A stretch of DNA of 64,000 nt from Planctomycetaceae bacterium UBA2671 (lineage in GTDB: Bacteria > Planctomycetota > Planctomycetia > Planctomycetales > Planctomycetaceae). Positions 48,595 to 58,003 of the stretch are shown one piece after another; within the stretch, counting starts at the first letter, position 1; the number at the start of each line of letters is the position of its first letter. The stretch is taken from assembly GCA_002359185.1 (NCBI GenBank), contig DEML01000041.1, forward strand, positions 44,666 through 108,665. Reading direction: 5' to 3'. The notes beneath the pieces were generated by a model. That model was given only the letters and a program-made list of their open reading frames with translations, made no database searches and was not told where the DNA came from. Made by a program: the position numbers and the translations under genes.

Positions 48595-50115
48595 ATGACG
48601 ACTGCTTCTGTCTATCTGTCTGGCGAATGGAAAACTTCTTCAGGGACAAAAACGTTTCAGGCTCACAATCCGGCGACCGGTGAAACGGTTGGGGATCAGT
48701 ATCCGGTCAGCAACTGGGCTGATATGGAGCAGGCTTTGCAGTCCGCAGCCGATTGCGATCTCATTACGCGCGACTGGGCGGGAGACCGCTTTGCCGATCT
48801 GCTCGAAGCCTATGCCAGTCAATTGGAAAACCGAGCTGAGGAAATTGTTGAGCAGGCGAATCTCGAAACCGCCTTGCCCGTTTCCCCCCGCCTGAAAGAT
48901 GCCGAGTTCCCTCGAACACTCGCTCAGTTAAGATCTGCAGCTCAGGCTGCACGATCAGGCGAATGGGCGATGCCAGTCATTGATGATGCAAACAATATCC
49001 GTTCGATGTATCGATCCATCGGGCCAGTGTTTGTCATCGGCCCAAACAATTTTCCTCTCGCGTTCAACGGTATTTCCGGGGGGGACTTTGCAGCTGCGGT
49101 CGCTGCTGGAAATCCGGTCATTGCCAAGGCTCACCCTGCTCATCCCGGCACAACGCGGCTGATGGCTGAGTGTCTGGTCAATTCACTCATGGCTGTGAAT
49201 TTTCCAGCAAACTTCATCCAGCTGATTTACGATATCGCTCCTGAAGAGGGCTTGAAAGCGATACGAGATTCCCGCATAGCAGCTGTCGGTTTCACGGGTT
49301 CTCAAAAAGCGGGAGTTGCCATTAAAGCGGCAGCTGATAAAGCTGGTAAGCCGGTTTATGTGGAGATGTCGAGTATCAATCCTGTTTTCGTGCTCCCTGG
49401 GACATTGGCTGAAAAGTCGGAAGCCTTCGCAGACGAATTCACTGGCAGTTGCCTGATGGGAAGTGGTCAGTTCTGCACGAACCCTGGACTGGTGATTTTA
49501 CCCCCCGGTGAGGAAGCAAAAAAATGGATCGAGCTTGTCCGGGATCGATTTGCAGCTGCGAAAACAGGTCCCTTATTGACCGAAGGTGTTAAGGATTCCT
49601 TACTGGACAGTATTCGCAATCTTGTCGAAGGAGGAGCGGAGTTATTGACAGGCGGACATGCCGCCAAAGAGGTCAGTTGTGCTGCCCAGAATACATTGCT
49701 GGCAGTCGATGCCGAAAAGTTTCTCGCCGATTCCGACCTTTTCCAGCAGGAAGCATTCGGGAATTGCAGTCTGATTGTGACAACCAGCGATGCCAGTCAG
49801 ATGGCGGCTATCGCTCAATCATTGGAAGGACAGTTGACGGGCTGTGTCTACCTGACCGATCAACCTGAAGATGAAGCGATCTATCAGCAACTTGAACCGG
49901 TTTTAAGAAGACGTGTTGGCCGCTTATTAAATAACAAAATGCCGACCGGAGTCGCCGTCTCTCCCGCAATGAATCACGGCGGACCCTTCCCGGCTACAGG
50001 ACACCCCGGTTTTACAGCTGTGGGAATTCCTGCTTCGATTCGCCGATTTTCCATGTTAGAATGTTACGACAATGTGCCAGAGCATCGCTTGCCAGAAGCT
50101 CTTCGCAACGCTTAA
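48595..50115 (+). CDS. Aldehyde dehydrogenase, ketoglutarate-semialdehyde type
   Basis: A 506-residue NAD(P)-dependent aldehyde dehydrogenase. Asn152 in GPNNFPLAF, Glu257 in YVEMSSINP and Cys294 in GSGQFCTNPG form the active site. The SSINPVFVLPG segment and length place it near 2,5-dioxovalerate (alpha-ketoglutarate semialdehyde) dehydrogenases, which end pentose or sugar-acid pathways. The substrate is inferred. It is followed, 33 bases on, by a secreted-protein gene. Confidence 0.88.
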   Translation: MTTASVYLSGEWKTSSGTKTFQAHNPATGETVGDQYPVSNWADMEQALQSAADCDLITRDWAGDRFADLLEAYASQLENRAEEIVEQANLETALPVSPRLKDAEFPRTLAQLRSAAQAARSGEWAMPVIDDANNIRSMYRSIGPVFVIGPNNFPLAFNGISGGDFAAAVAAGNPVIAKAHPAHPGTTRLMAECLVNSLMAVNFPANFIQLIYDIAPEEGLKAIRDSRIAAVGFTGSQKAGVAIKAAADKAGKPVYVEMSSINPVFVLPGTLAEKSEAFADEFTGSCLMGSGQFCTNPGLVILPPGEEAKKWIELVRDRFAAAKTGPLLTEGVKDSLLDSIRNLVEGGAELLTGGHAAKEVSCAAQNTLLAVDAEKFLADSDLFQQEAFGNCSLIVTTSDASQMAAIAQSLEGQLTGCVYLTDQPEDEAIYQQLEPVLRRRVGRLLNNKMPTGVAVSPAMNHGGPFPATGHPGFTAVGIPASIRRFSMLECYDNVPEHRLPEALRNA

Positions 50116-50148
50116 ACAAAACAATCCTGAAGCGCAGGGATCTCACTC

Positions 50149-50889
50149 ATGAAGACAACTCAATATTCTCACTGTCCCGTTTCGATGTCGGTTGCTTTAC
50201 TCGTAGCGACGACTGTTTTGATGCTGGATACAACACCGGCATTTTCACAGAAGTCTGGTTCGAGCAGCAAATCCAATCGCAATAATGCCGCCAATGTGAC
50301 GATTCTGGATCAGCAGGCTGAACAGGCACATAAGGCGTTTCTGGAAACGTCAGCGGATCTCGCCCGCGAATATGAGGATCTGGGCGAACTGGAAAAAGCC
50401 AAGGGGATTCTCGAACAAATGCTCAAACTCGCTCCCGACCTGAAACAGGTGAAAGATAAAATCGACTCGCTCGAAGAGGCTCGTATCGCCGGCAATGAAG
50501 CGATTCTCGAAGTCGATGCGAGTCAAAGCTGGATGCCTGCTAATGTCGCTGTCGTGAAAGGCAATACGATTCGCTTTGAATCCAATGGCGAATTTCGCAT
50601 GCTCGTCAATCAAACTGTCGGACCTGATGGAGTCGCTTCTAAAGATGTCAAAACCGATCTGGCAACTGGGGTTCCTCTGGGGGCATTGATGGGCTTGATT
50701 GTTGATGCGAAAGGAAAATCAAGTGATCCCTTTTCCATCGGAAAAACCGGAGAAATGAAAGCCCCTCAGGATGGCCAGTTATTTGTGCGGGTGAACGTTC
50801 CCCCTCAGAGTAAATGTATCGGCAAAATCAAATTGAGAATAACGGGTGATATCGTCGTGCCCAAGTCAGAGACTTCGAGCCGGCGATAA
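50149..50889 (+). CDS. Secreted helical-plus-LecA-like protein
   Basis: A 246-residue exported protein with a signal peptide ending near AFSQ. Residues 52-112 are helical and TPR-like. The C-terminal half (118-235) has the layout of the LecA/PA-IL galactose-binding beta-sandwich: VVKGNTIRFESNG, GVPLGALMGLI, PFSIGKTGEMKAPQDGQLFV and GKIKLRITG. The resemblance is from pattern only. It lies 33 bases after the aldehyde dehydrogenase gene on the same strand, so both may be cotranscribed. Confidence 0.72.
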   Translation: MKTTQYSHCPVSMSVALLVATTVLMLDTTPAFSQKSGSSSKSNRNNAANVTILDQQAEQAHKAFLETSADLAREYEDLGELEKAKGILEQMLKLAPDLKQVKDKIDSLEEARIAGNEAILEVDASQSWMPANVAVVKGNTIRFESNGEFRMLVNQTVGPDGVASKDVKTDLATGVPLGALMGLIVDAKGKSSDPFSIGKTGEMKAPQDGQLFVRVNVPPQSKCIGKIKLRITGDIVVPKSETSSRR

Positions 50890-50961
50890 TGCTTTTAGTC
50901 ATCACTGAGTGAGACGCCCAGAACATAGTTATGGGCGTGGTCATTTGCACAAATTGCCATA

Positions 50962-51124
50962 ACTCGAAGCGTCAGTTTAGAAGTTGCACATTTTTAACAT
51001 GTCGTTGAAAACAAGAAAAATACGTTGATAAATAGTGCCACGGCTCTGTGAGCCGTGGCACACTTTCGTGAATTAAATTTAATTCTTTAATCAAGCAAAA
51101 CCTGCAACTTCAAAATGTGCCTGC
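50962..51124. repeat. Composite nested repeat around a family D palindrome
   Basis: The left flank has CGAAGCGTCAGTTTAGAAG and TTGCACATTTT. The right flank has GCAACTTCAAAATGTGC, its inverse. Between them is the family D palindrome at 51035-51061 (arms CACGGCTC and GAGCCGTG). Confidence 0.7.
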
Positions 51125-51140
51125 GATGGGACGGCATCCA

Positions 51141-51170
51141 TTAAACAATTCGGGTAAACTTTGATACTAT
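51141..51170 (+). promoter_or_regulatory. Candidate promoter for proB
   Basis: TTAAAC and TACTAT are separated by 18 bases and lie 50 bases before the ATG at 51220. It is a moderate match to a housekeeping promoter. Confidence 0.3.
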
Positions 51171-51219
51171 TCGCGTTCACATAAGTTCGTGCAAAGTGTT
51201 GTACTTTCAGGGAATTAGT

Positions 51220-52500
51220 ATGACACAAAATATATCCCTCATTTACCTCACCCATTATTCACCATCTTCAACAAAGACTTCAGGGATGAACAACCCCATT
51301 CGTCAGGAGCTTGCCGAGTCGGCTCGGACCTTTGTCATTAAAATTGGTACCAATGTCCTTTCCGATGAAAAGCAGGCTCTCGATCCTTCTCGAATAGCGG
51401 CTCTGGCGGAACAGGTTCATTCGATTCGCGCTCAGGGGAAACGCTGCGTCCTAGTCTCAAGTGGTTCCATCGGAGCCGGGATGCGACTGCTGGGATTGAA
51501 AGAACGTCCCAAAGATCTGCCTCATCTGCAAGCTGCAGCAGCGACCGGGCAGGCGCATCTGATTGGACTTTACGATCAGGCGTTCCAGAAGCATGGTTAC
51601 CGAGCCGCTCAACTTCTGTTGACTGCAAACGATTTTCGAAACCGCTCCCGCTATCTGAATGTACGAAACACTTTGTACACACTCTTTGAATATGGATGTG
51701 TGCCGATCATCAACGAGAACGATACCGTCAGCGTGAATGAAATCGCGACTCCCTTTCCCATGGCGATGCGATCTGAATCCGAACTTCCTCATTCTGTTCG
51801 ACACACGCCGACTCATGCCGGCACGAAATTCAGCGATAACGACCAACTCGCGGCAATGGTCACCAATCTGCTCGATGCTCCCCTGCTGATTATTCTTTCG
51901 GTGATTGAAGGCTTGTTTGATGGTGATCCTCGGGATGAAAACAGCAAACTGATTTCACTCATCGAAGACTGGGACGACAATCTGTTCAACTGCGTCGGCA
52001 CTTCGCGCAGTTCCGGCGGAACCGGTGGGATGCACTCGAAGTTGACTGCGATCAAGAAAGCCGTTTCGGTCGGCGAGAATGTGATTCTTGCCAACGGAGA
52101 AGATAATCACGTGCTGATGAAAATTCTGAATGGTGAAGATGTCGGCACTGCATTTCTGGGTCGAGGTAAATTCATGCCAGCCTGGAAACGCTGGATTGGG
52201 TTTACGATCAATCCCCGCGGAAGTTTTATCGTTGATGACGGAGCACGCAGAGCAATTGTCGAAGCGGGGAAATCGTTATTGCCCATTGGAGTTCGCGAAA
52301 TTCGCGGCGTCTTCGACGTCGGTGAAGTCGTTTCGATTAAAACAGCTGATGGAGTCGAATTCGCACGCGGCTTAAGCAATTACAATTCGGATCACGCTCA
52401 TCAGTTGATTGGACAACGCTCCGAAGAAATCCGCACGAAAACAGGAACGCTTCCCTTCCTCGAAGTGATTCATCGAGACAATCTGGTGATGCTTGATTAA
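51220..52500 (+). CDS. proB: Glutamate 5-kinase with PUA domain
   Basis: Makes gamma-glutamyl phosphate, the first step to proline. The kinase domain opens FVIKIGTNVLSD, followed by LVSSGSIGAGM and INENDTVSVNEI. The C-terminal part, after about residue 320, is the PUA domain. About 26 residues (176-202, bases 51745-51825) are inserted between NEI and KFSDNDQL, where the family normally has only a few; this is next to the substrate loop. The ATG at 51220 has AGGG seven bases upstream; an ATG at 51286 fits the usual family length better. proA is not adjacent. Confidence 0.9.
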   Translation: MTQNISLIYLTHYSPSSTKTSGMNNPIRQELAESARTFVIKIGTNVLSDEKQALDPSRIAALAEQVHSIRAQGKRCVLVSSGSIGAGMRLLGLKERPKDLPHLQAAAATGQAHLIGLYDQAFQKHGYRAAQLLLTANDFRNRSRYLNVRNTLYTLFEYGCVPIINENDTVSVNEIATPFPMAMRSESELPHSVRHTPTHAGTKFSDNDQLAAMVTNLLDAPLLIILSVIEGLFDGDPRDENSKLISLIEDWDDNLFNCVGTSRSSGGTGGMHSKLTAIKKAVSVGENVILANGEDNHVLMKILNGEDVGTAFLGRGKFMPAWKRWIGFTINPRGSFIVDDGARRAIVEAGKSLLPIGVREIRGVFDVGEVVSIKTADGVEFARGLSNYNSDHAHQLIGQRSEEIRTKTGTLPFLEVIHRDNLVMLD

Positions 52501-52519
52501 TTTTCAATAGAACGGTTTT

Positions 52520-52586
52520 ACAAGCACGAAGCGCAAGCGAGTGTGTCCTACAGGCAATAACTCAATCAGTTGCGCTTCGTGCTTGT
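52520..52586. repeat. Family E hairpin, longer loop
   Basis: ACAAGCACGAAGCGCAA faces TTGCGCTTCGTGCTTGT with about 33 bases between, including CGAGTGTG next to the left arm as at 12848. Confidence 0.8.
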
Positions 52587-52605
52587 ATGACCTACGGCTC
52601 AATAA

Positions 52606-52646
52606 AAAACCACGAGAGAAATTTTCTTCTCTCGTGGTTTTATTTT
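52606..52646. terminator. Bidirectional terminator between convergent operons
   Basis: A perfect 15-bp stem, AAAACCACGAGAGAA with TTCTCTCGTGGTTTT, with a six-base loop. T-runs follow on both strands. It serves proB on the plus strand and the exporter operon on the minus strand. Confidence 0.9.
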
Positions 52647-52666
52647 CAGTGAATCAAATTATCCGA

Positions 52667-54007
52667 TTAGCCGCCGTAAAGCGAGCGGAACAGATCCGAG
52701 TATTCCTGGGCTTCGCCTGGATAGGAATCCCAGAGGCTTTTCAGTGGGAAGTCCGCAGGGATTTCCTCACCTTGAGCCTGCTTGCAACCCCGCCAGATCA
52801 CGACCGATTTGAGACACTCTTCGCGGAAGTTGTCTTCCTGTTTTAATTCCGGCCATTCGCCAAGAATCTTTTCCATTGTGGTCATGCCGGCAGTCAGCAA
52901 TCGCTCGGCTTCGTAAGTGTCCTGACGATCGATGAAGGCTCGTTTCCCGAGGAACAGATTGCGGTGAGCTTCAATCGTTTCCGCTTCCGATTCCACACGA
53001 CACAGCAATCGCCAGTAGCGATAGTTCGCCATATTCTGACGACGGTTCACCCACTCGTGCTTCTGTTCGAGAGAAACGCGATCGCCCTCTTCGTGGATAA
53101 TCGCTTCCAGAATTTCATCGTTTGCCTCGAGGACAATTGCACCGGCTGGGGTCATGAAACGTTCTGAACCCCAATTCTCACGAAGCTCAGTCGATGCGAC
53201 TTCCCATGCTTCCCGGATACGTTCGATTTCCTCGAACTTTCCTTCTTCCTGGAAAGTATTCGCATAATCAATCTGCGAACGGACTGGGTAGGAGCGGAAG
53301 AGGACGCGAGCCAGACGACTTTGTGTTACACCCGGCTGAAGTTCAATATCGTTGGCTTTCTGGAACCAGTCTTTGGCAGCCAGATAGTTATCTTTCCCAT
53401 CGGGATTGATATCTGGATCGGGGCCACCCCCTTCGCGGTTTGGATCATCGAGAAAGAAGCGTCGGAAGAACAGTTTTTCATCGGCACGGCCAATTTTCTG
53501 TCCCAGAATACGACCACTTTCCCAATATAGTTCAGGATATTTGTAGTTGCGTTCGCTCCCCTTCATCATGAACTTGGCCCCTTCTTTGACCCATTCATAA
53601 CGGTCGGCGACGCCATCCCATTCTGCAGAAACATTGTAAGCCAGATTCCAGCCCTGGAATTCCCAGACCTGCTTGAAGTGTGGCTGGAGTAGCACGATTG
53701 AATCGACAGTCGCCCGCAAGCCGGCCCAGTCTTTTTGAGATTTCTGCTCGACTGCCTCTGACCATAGCATATTGGAGGCAATCCCTCGCAAACCCAATAG
53801 AACCAGGTTCATTGTGGCAGAAGCCGGATCGACGTTCCCCAGGCTGGTTTCGCCCAAGTCGTATTTACTGCGTAGTTGGGACAGTTTTCCTCCTGAATCT
53901 TCATCCTTGCCATTACCTGGGGCTCCGAAATAAACGATGGGAGCCAGCAGGAGCACGATGACGATCAGATAAACCAATTTCCGTTGTTGTGATGAAATCT
54001 GGTTCAT
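52667..54007 (-). CDS. Membrane-anchored exporter partner protein
   Basis: A 446-residue protein. One membrane segment (about 11-27) anchors a large soluble domain with helical, TPR-like stretches (for example LAARDWFQKANDIELQPG-like repeats and YEAERLLTAG). I do not recognise a named family. The start ATG overlaps the permease stop as TAATG, so translation is coupled. With the ABC genes upstream, it is probably an accessory of that exporter. An in-frame extension to 54193 lies inside the permease and is rejected. Confidence 0.8.
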   Translation of the reverse strand: MNQISSQQRKLVYLIVIVLLLAPIVYFGAPGNGKDEDSGGKLSQLRSKYDLGETSLGNVDPASATMNLVLLGLRGIASNMLWSEAVEQKSQKDWAGLRATVDSIVLLQPHFKQVWEFQGWNLAYNVSAEWDGVADRYEWVKEGAKFMMKGSERNYKYPELYWESGRILGQKIGRADEKLFFRRFFLDDPNREGGGPDPDINPDGKDNYLAAKDWFQKANDIELQPGVTQSRLARVLFRSYPVRSQIDYANTFQEEGKFEEIERIREAWEVASTELRENWGSERFMTPAGAIVLEANDEILEAIIHEEGDRVSLEQKHEWVNRRQNMANYRYWRLLCRVESEAETIEAHRNLFLGKRAFIDRQDTYEAERLLTAGMTTMEKILGEWPELKQEDNFREECLKSVVIWRGCKQAQGEEIPADFPLKSLWDSYPGEAQEYSDLFRSLYGG

Positions 54008-55689
54008 TATTTCGCCTCCATCTCTCTTAATTGCATCGAGAAGTACCCGAGGATTAAACAGGGGATCACAAAGGCCAGCGTGACGAGAATACTCGGCAGC
54101 AGTGAAGCCTTCCATGGGACATCGAAGCCGTTGGCGACGAAGGGAACCATGTTGTAATATTCGAATTGCGGGAATAAATATTGAACAGTCCACAGGAAGC
54201 CGAGAGCTGCCTGGTCGACAATCGTCATGATGGTTTTCAATGGCCCATCTTCAATGCTGACGGTCGGATTCAAGTGCATAAACATGCGATAAGCCGACTC
54301 GAACGGCCCGCCTCCTTCACTGGTTCCGATCGCCAGCGATTGCATCAATTCACTGAATCCTGATCCAATGACCAGCATACCGAAAGTCAGTAACGTGGCA
54401 ACAGGACCTTTCACGAAGCAGCTGGCTGTCACGCCGAGAACGATAATTAACACCATCTGCAGCCAGATTCCGAAGACCGCTTTGAAGAAGGTCACGTAAA
54501 ACGGACGATCGGGCATGCGGATGAACAGGTCGGGACGAGCCATTCCGAGGAACTGTCCTGGGTCCAGACATTGAACCTCAACAGTGATATCTCCACCTTT
54601 GAGCAGTTCATCGAAGATATGCACCGATTTAACTTCGTTCGTATTTTCTTCACGATAAGTAATTGTCTCGATCGGATTGCCTTCTTCGTCCGTGCCTCCG
54701 AGAATAATCGTCTTATCTGCAGAGCGATTACTGAATTCCTTTACCTCAAAGGTTTCCAGAGGAACTCTCAGGCCAGTCTCTTTATTGACAATCGTAATTC
54801 GACAAAGCAATCGCTTTTCGATATCTCCCTTGTGGGTTCGGAAGGCTTCGAAATTGTATTCAATCCGGAATTGCCCGGCCCGTTCTGCTGCAGCGACATC
54901 AATATTGTCGAAGTCGTAGAATGTACGAGACTTCGTGCCCCCTTCAATGTAGCTACGGAATTCCCAGACATCCCCCACGTTCGTTGCGGCAGAAGCTGGA
55001 TTTTGTAGATTGTTCGGATCGTCGAAGTTCGGTCGATCTCCGTTCCGGTTTGAGTAAGTCATATCTCCATAAACTGGCACACGACCAACCAGTTCAGATT
55101 TCGCAGCCTCTGGCATTTGGCCGACCGTCCAAGCGTAGCCGACGATACCCATCACCAGTAGAATGACCGTACCTACAAGCGTGAACCCGAAGAACCGTCC
55201 TAAAACCACTTCGTGCCGACGAATTGGTTTCGTGACGACTGTATGCAGTGAGCGATTTTTGATATCCGATGGCAATCCCCAGCAGGAGAGCAGGAGAATG
55301 ACCGGCAGTGTCAACCAGGAAATTGCCGTCAGGACGAATTTGACATAAATCTTCAACTGCAGGTCAGCTCGACCGACGGAATCTCTCAGGAACCAGCCGG
55401 CGAACATGATCAGAATGGCAAACACTACGAAGACAAACAGCGCCTTCTTACGAGCCGACTCTTTCCAGGTCAATTCGGTAATCGCCCAAACTCGACGGGG
55501 CGATGTATGAACAAAGTCGACCAATGCCTGCCACAAGGTTTTAAAGTACAGGCCGGGACCACGTCCACCATATTGGATGAGGGCCAGAATGAAGGAAACG
55601 ATAAGCGCAGTCAAAGCAACGCCGCCGAACACTTTGAGAAAGTGTGTCAGCCCTTCGAGAAAATTAAATCCGACAACGTCAAAGGACAT
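54007..55689 (-). CDS. ABC-2 type transporter permease
   Basis: A 560-residue membrane protein. Hydrophobic segments are near 20-40, 85-100, 115-145 and 165-190. A soluble region of about 200 residues follows, then more segments toward the C-terminus, ending in a helix-rich tail. The pattern is that of ABC-2 exporters with a large extracytoplasmic insert. It lies 107 bases downstream of the ATPase gene. The substrate is unknown. Confidence 0.85.
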   Translation of the reverse strand: MSFDVVGFNFLEGLTHFLKVFGGVALTALIVSFILALIQYGGRGPGLYFKTLWQALVDFVHTSPRRVWAITELTWKESARKKALFVFVVFAILIMFAGWFLRDSVGRADLQLKIYVKFVLTAISWLTLPVILLLSCWGLPSDIKNRSLHTVVTKPIRRHEVVLGRFFGFTLVGTVILLVMGIVGYAWTVGQMPEAAKSELVGRVPVYGDMTYSNRNGDRPNFDDPNNLQNPASAATNVGDVWEFRSYIEGGTKSRTFYDFDNIDVAAAERAGQFRIEYNFEAFRTHKGDIEKRLLCRITIVNKETGLRVPLETFEVKEFSNRSADKTIILGGTDEEGNPIETITYREENTNEVKSVHIFDELLKGGDITVEVQCLDPGQFLGMARPDLFIRMPDRPFYVTFFKAVFGIWLQMVLIIVLGVTASCFVKGPVATLLTFGMLVIGSGFSELMQSLAIGTSEGGGPFESAYRMFMHLNPTVSIEDGPLKTIMTIVDQAALGFLWTVQYLFPQFEYYNMVPFVANGFDVPWKASLLPSILVTLAFVIPCLILGYFSMQLREMEAK

Positions 55690-55796
55690 TGTTCGTGTTA
55701 CTCCACTAGAGAATCATCGAATAGAAAAATCAAAGTTGCAATAATTTGCGACGATTGTTTTGACAAAAGCTCGGCATGTTCGAGATGAGCCGAACG

Positions 55797-56732
55797 TTAA
55801 TTGGACGCTGGCTTATCTGCTGGATCCAGAGGCGACTCGGCCTTGTCATCTTCAGTGACAAAGCGTTTGCCAGGCTGAGCCTGAGAAATCTGAATGGTTT
55901 TCAGGAACAGATCTTCCAGAGTCGCTGTTGGACGGTCTGCAGAAATGAATTCTGCATTGTGCTTGGCCAGAACTGCTTTGACATCCTTGAGCGCTTCATC
56001 ACTCAAGGTTGAAGTCAGGATCTGTTCCTGCTCTTTCGACTTGAGCAGTTCATCAACTCGGCCCATAACCTTCAATTCGCCGCCGTAAAGAATGGCGATC
56101 CGGTCACAAACATCCTGGACATCAGCCAGCAGATGAGAACACATGACGACAGTTTTACCCTGATCCCGCAGGTCGAGAATCATGTCTTTCATGTCTCGAG
56201 TACCGATGGGATCCAGACCACTGGTCGGTTCATCGAGCAGAACGAGATCGGGATCGTTGATCAAAGCCTGAGCCAGACCAATTCGGCGGGTCATCCCCTT
56301 GGAATACTCTTTGAGCTGACGTTTACGGGCGTGCTGCAAGCCGACACGTTCAATGAGTGCGTCCCGTCTTTTTTTGCGTTCATCGCTCGAAATGTTGAAC
56401 AGGCGGCCGTAAAAATCGAGTGTTTCGTCCGCATTCAGGAAGCGATACAGATACGATTCTTCCGGCAGGTAGCCGATTTTCTCGTTCTTTTCGACATTCG
56501 AGGCTGGCTGACCGAACATGGTTACATCGCCGGTTGTCGGGAACAACAGACCGAGCAACAGTTTCATAGTGGTGGTTTTCCCCGAACCGTTCGGCCCAAG
56601 CAAACCAAAAATTTCGCCTTTTTTGACGTCCAGACTCAGCGATTTGAGAGCCTGTACTTTTTTACGGCCCCAAAAATCGCGATAGACTTTGGAAAGATTG
56701 CGAATCTCGATCACATTTTCCGGTTGATTCAT
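55797..56732 (-). CDS. ABC transporter ATP-binding protein
   Basis: A 311-residue ATPase that should power the permease downstream. Walker A is GPNGSGKT (46-53). The signature is YSKGMTRRIGLAQAL and Walker B is LVLLDEPTSGLDP. The C-terminal extension (about 230-311) is typical of ABC-2 exporters. The ATG is at 56732. No substrate-binding protein is encoded, as expected for an exporter. Confidence 0.93.
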   Translation of the reverse strand: MNQPENVIEIRNLSKVYRDFWGRKKVQALKSLSLDVKKGEIFGLLGPNGSGKTTTMKLLLGLLFPTTGDVTMFGQPASNVEKNEKIGYLPEESYLYRFLNADETLDFYGRLFNISSDERKKRRDALIERVGLQHARKRQLKEYSKGMTRRIGLAQALINDPDLVLLDEPTSGLDPIGTRDMKDMILDLRDQGKTVVMCSHLLADVQDVCDRIAILYGGELKVMGRVDELLKSKEQEQILTSTLSDEALKDVKAVLAKHNAEFISADRPTATLEDLFLKTIQISQAQPGKRFVTEDDKAESPLDPADKPASN

Positions 56733-57091
56733 GCCTCAAGCCTTACCCGTGTTCACTATGGATGATAAAAAATGTCTTTAAATAATTTCAGTGTCAGGAA
56801 AAGTCCTGTGGAAAATCCATCTCCTGCAAAATCCCCATAGCATTCCATCAGTGGGGTTCGTCTTGGAAAAGATCCGCAGAATGCTGACTTAATCCAATAA
56901 TCCTGAAGAGAGAAGAGCTTTTCAAGTGATTGAAAACAGCCTCTCCAGTCTGAAGTGCGATTTGAGTATAAGCAGACCCTAACCTCGATACGAGCATTTG
57001 AGCAGAAACGTTGGCGAATTCGCGAGATTTTCAAATTGAAAAACGCACAATCGGTATCGTTGGCCTGAATTGCAGATCAAGAACCTGCAAA
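56733..57091. other. Spacer upstream of the exporter operon
   Basis: About 360 bases with no gene or repeat-family member. It probably contains the promoter of the ABC operon, but no clear boxes could be assigned. Confidence 0.4.
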
Positions 57092-57553
57092 TTAGCGAGG
57101 CAGAGTGGCTACAATTTCCTTGACCTCTGCCCTCAAATCCGGACGGTCCGGATAATCGATTTCAACCGTTTTCGGCAGCGGAGCAGGGGCGATTCGCCAG
57201 TTTCCGTCGGCATCCCGCAGGATTGGCAGAATCCGCTGCATATGCGGTTGCCAGTGCGGGCTGGGGGGCAAAACTTTGAAAGTCGACTCGGTTTCGACAT
57301 CGACACCCTGCCGGGTGAAGAGGACTTCAACCACACGAACCTTACCCTGAGTATCGACGATCTCTGCTGCGATAACAGCATCAGCTCGCATGATCTGCAC
57401 GCGATTGAGTGTGACCGGGTTAGCGGTGAATAGGGAAAGGACCGCCAGAGCGATCAACCAGCAAATTCCCAGTAAAATCGCCAGATAAAAGGGCAAAGCG
57501 TGCTTTTTTGACGCTGTCGGATTAGCCTGTTTTTCGACAACCGCCTGATTCAT
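57092..57553 (-). CDS. Small single-pass membrane protein
   Basis: A 153-residue protein with one membrane segment (about 21-43) and a soluble C-terminal domain of about 105 residues containing VRVVEVLFTRQGVDVE. I do not recognise it. It is 42 bases downstream of the Minf_1886-type gene and reads in the same direction, so the two may form an operon. The ATG is at 57553. Confidence 0.7.
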   Translation of the reverse strand: MNQAVVEKQANPTASKKHALPFYLAILLGICWLIALAVLSLFTANPVTLNRVQIMRADAVIAAEIVDTQGKVRVVEVLFTRQGVDVETESTFKVLPPSPHWQPHMQRILPILRDADGNWRIAPAPLPKTVEIDYPDRPDLRAEVKEIVATLPR

Positions 57554-57595
57554 TGTGGGTCTTGTTCCCTGAAAGGGATTTTCAGGCGAGCCTGT

Positions 57596-58003
57596 TTATC
57601 GGTGTGTCTTGAACGCTTCACTCAAATCCAAGTGGTAATCTTTGTCGAACGCATCTTTGAAATGAAAGACTTCGACAAAATCAGTGAGTTGATCACGTTC
57701 TGTCTTTTTCATTTCGCCCCGTTCAATCAGATCGAAAACAATGCGACCAAAATCTTCGGTGGAGCGGACACCCCAGTTGCGAAAGACGGTTTGAGTCAGC
57801 AATCCGTAGCGTTCCAAGGCCAGCAGGCGAATGCCTTCGAGTAGCTCAGTTCCGGAAATATGAGCAGAGTCTCCGCTCATGCCTTCGATCAGCCGATCAC
57901 GGTCGAGCATTTCCTGAGTGTATCGTAACGCGTCGAAGACAAATTCGTATGCATTCCGATGGTACGGTTTTTTCAGACTCAGTACATCGCCCGTGGTCAT
58001 CAT
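57596..58003 (-). CDS. Minf_1886-family protein
   Basis: A 135-residue soluble protein. The pattern YHRNAYEFVFDALRYTQ, HISGTELLEGIRLLALERYG and WGVRSTEDFGRIVFDLIERG is that of the Minf_1886 family, which is conserved in planctomycetes and relatives but has no known function. The ATG at 58003 is chosen, with AAGGG seven bases upstream; a GTG at 58021 has no such site. It may be cotranscribed with the small membrane protein after it. Confidence 0.82.
   Translation of the reverse strand: MMTTGDVLSLKKPYHRNAYEFVFDALRYTQEMLDRDRLIEGMSGDSAHISGTELLEGIRLLALERYGLLTQTVFRNWGVRSTEDFGRIVFDLIERGEMKKTERDQLTDFVEVFHFKDAFDKDYHLDLSEAFKTHR

Larger units (their letters stand above)
50890..51219. other. Spacer with nested inverted repeats
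   Basis: Besides a weak GACGCCCA/TGGGCGT hairpin near 50911, it has a family D palindrome flanked by opposed arms related to GAAGTTGCACATTTT. No gene. Confidence 0.55.

Noticed and set aside
54008..54193. A longer start for the exporter partner protein
   Set aside because: The 62 extra codons lie inside the permease gene; the ATG at 54007 overlapping its stop and followed by a membrane segment is a better start.
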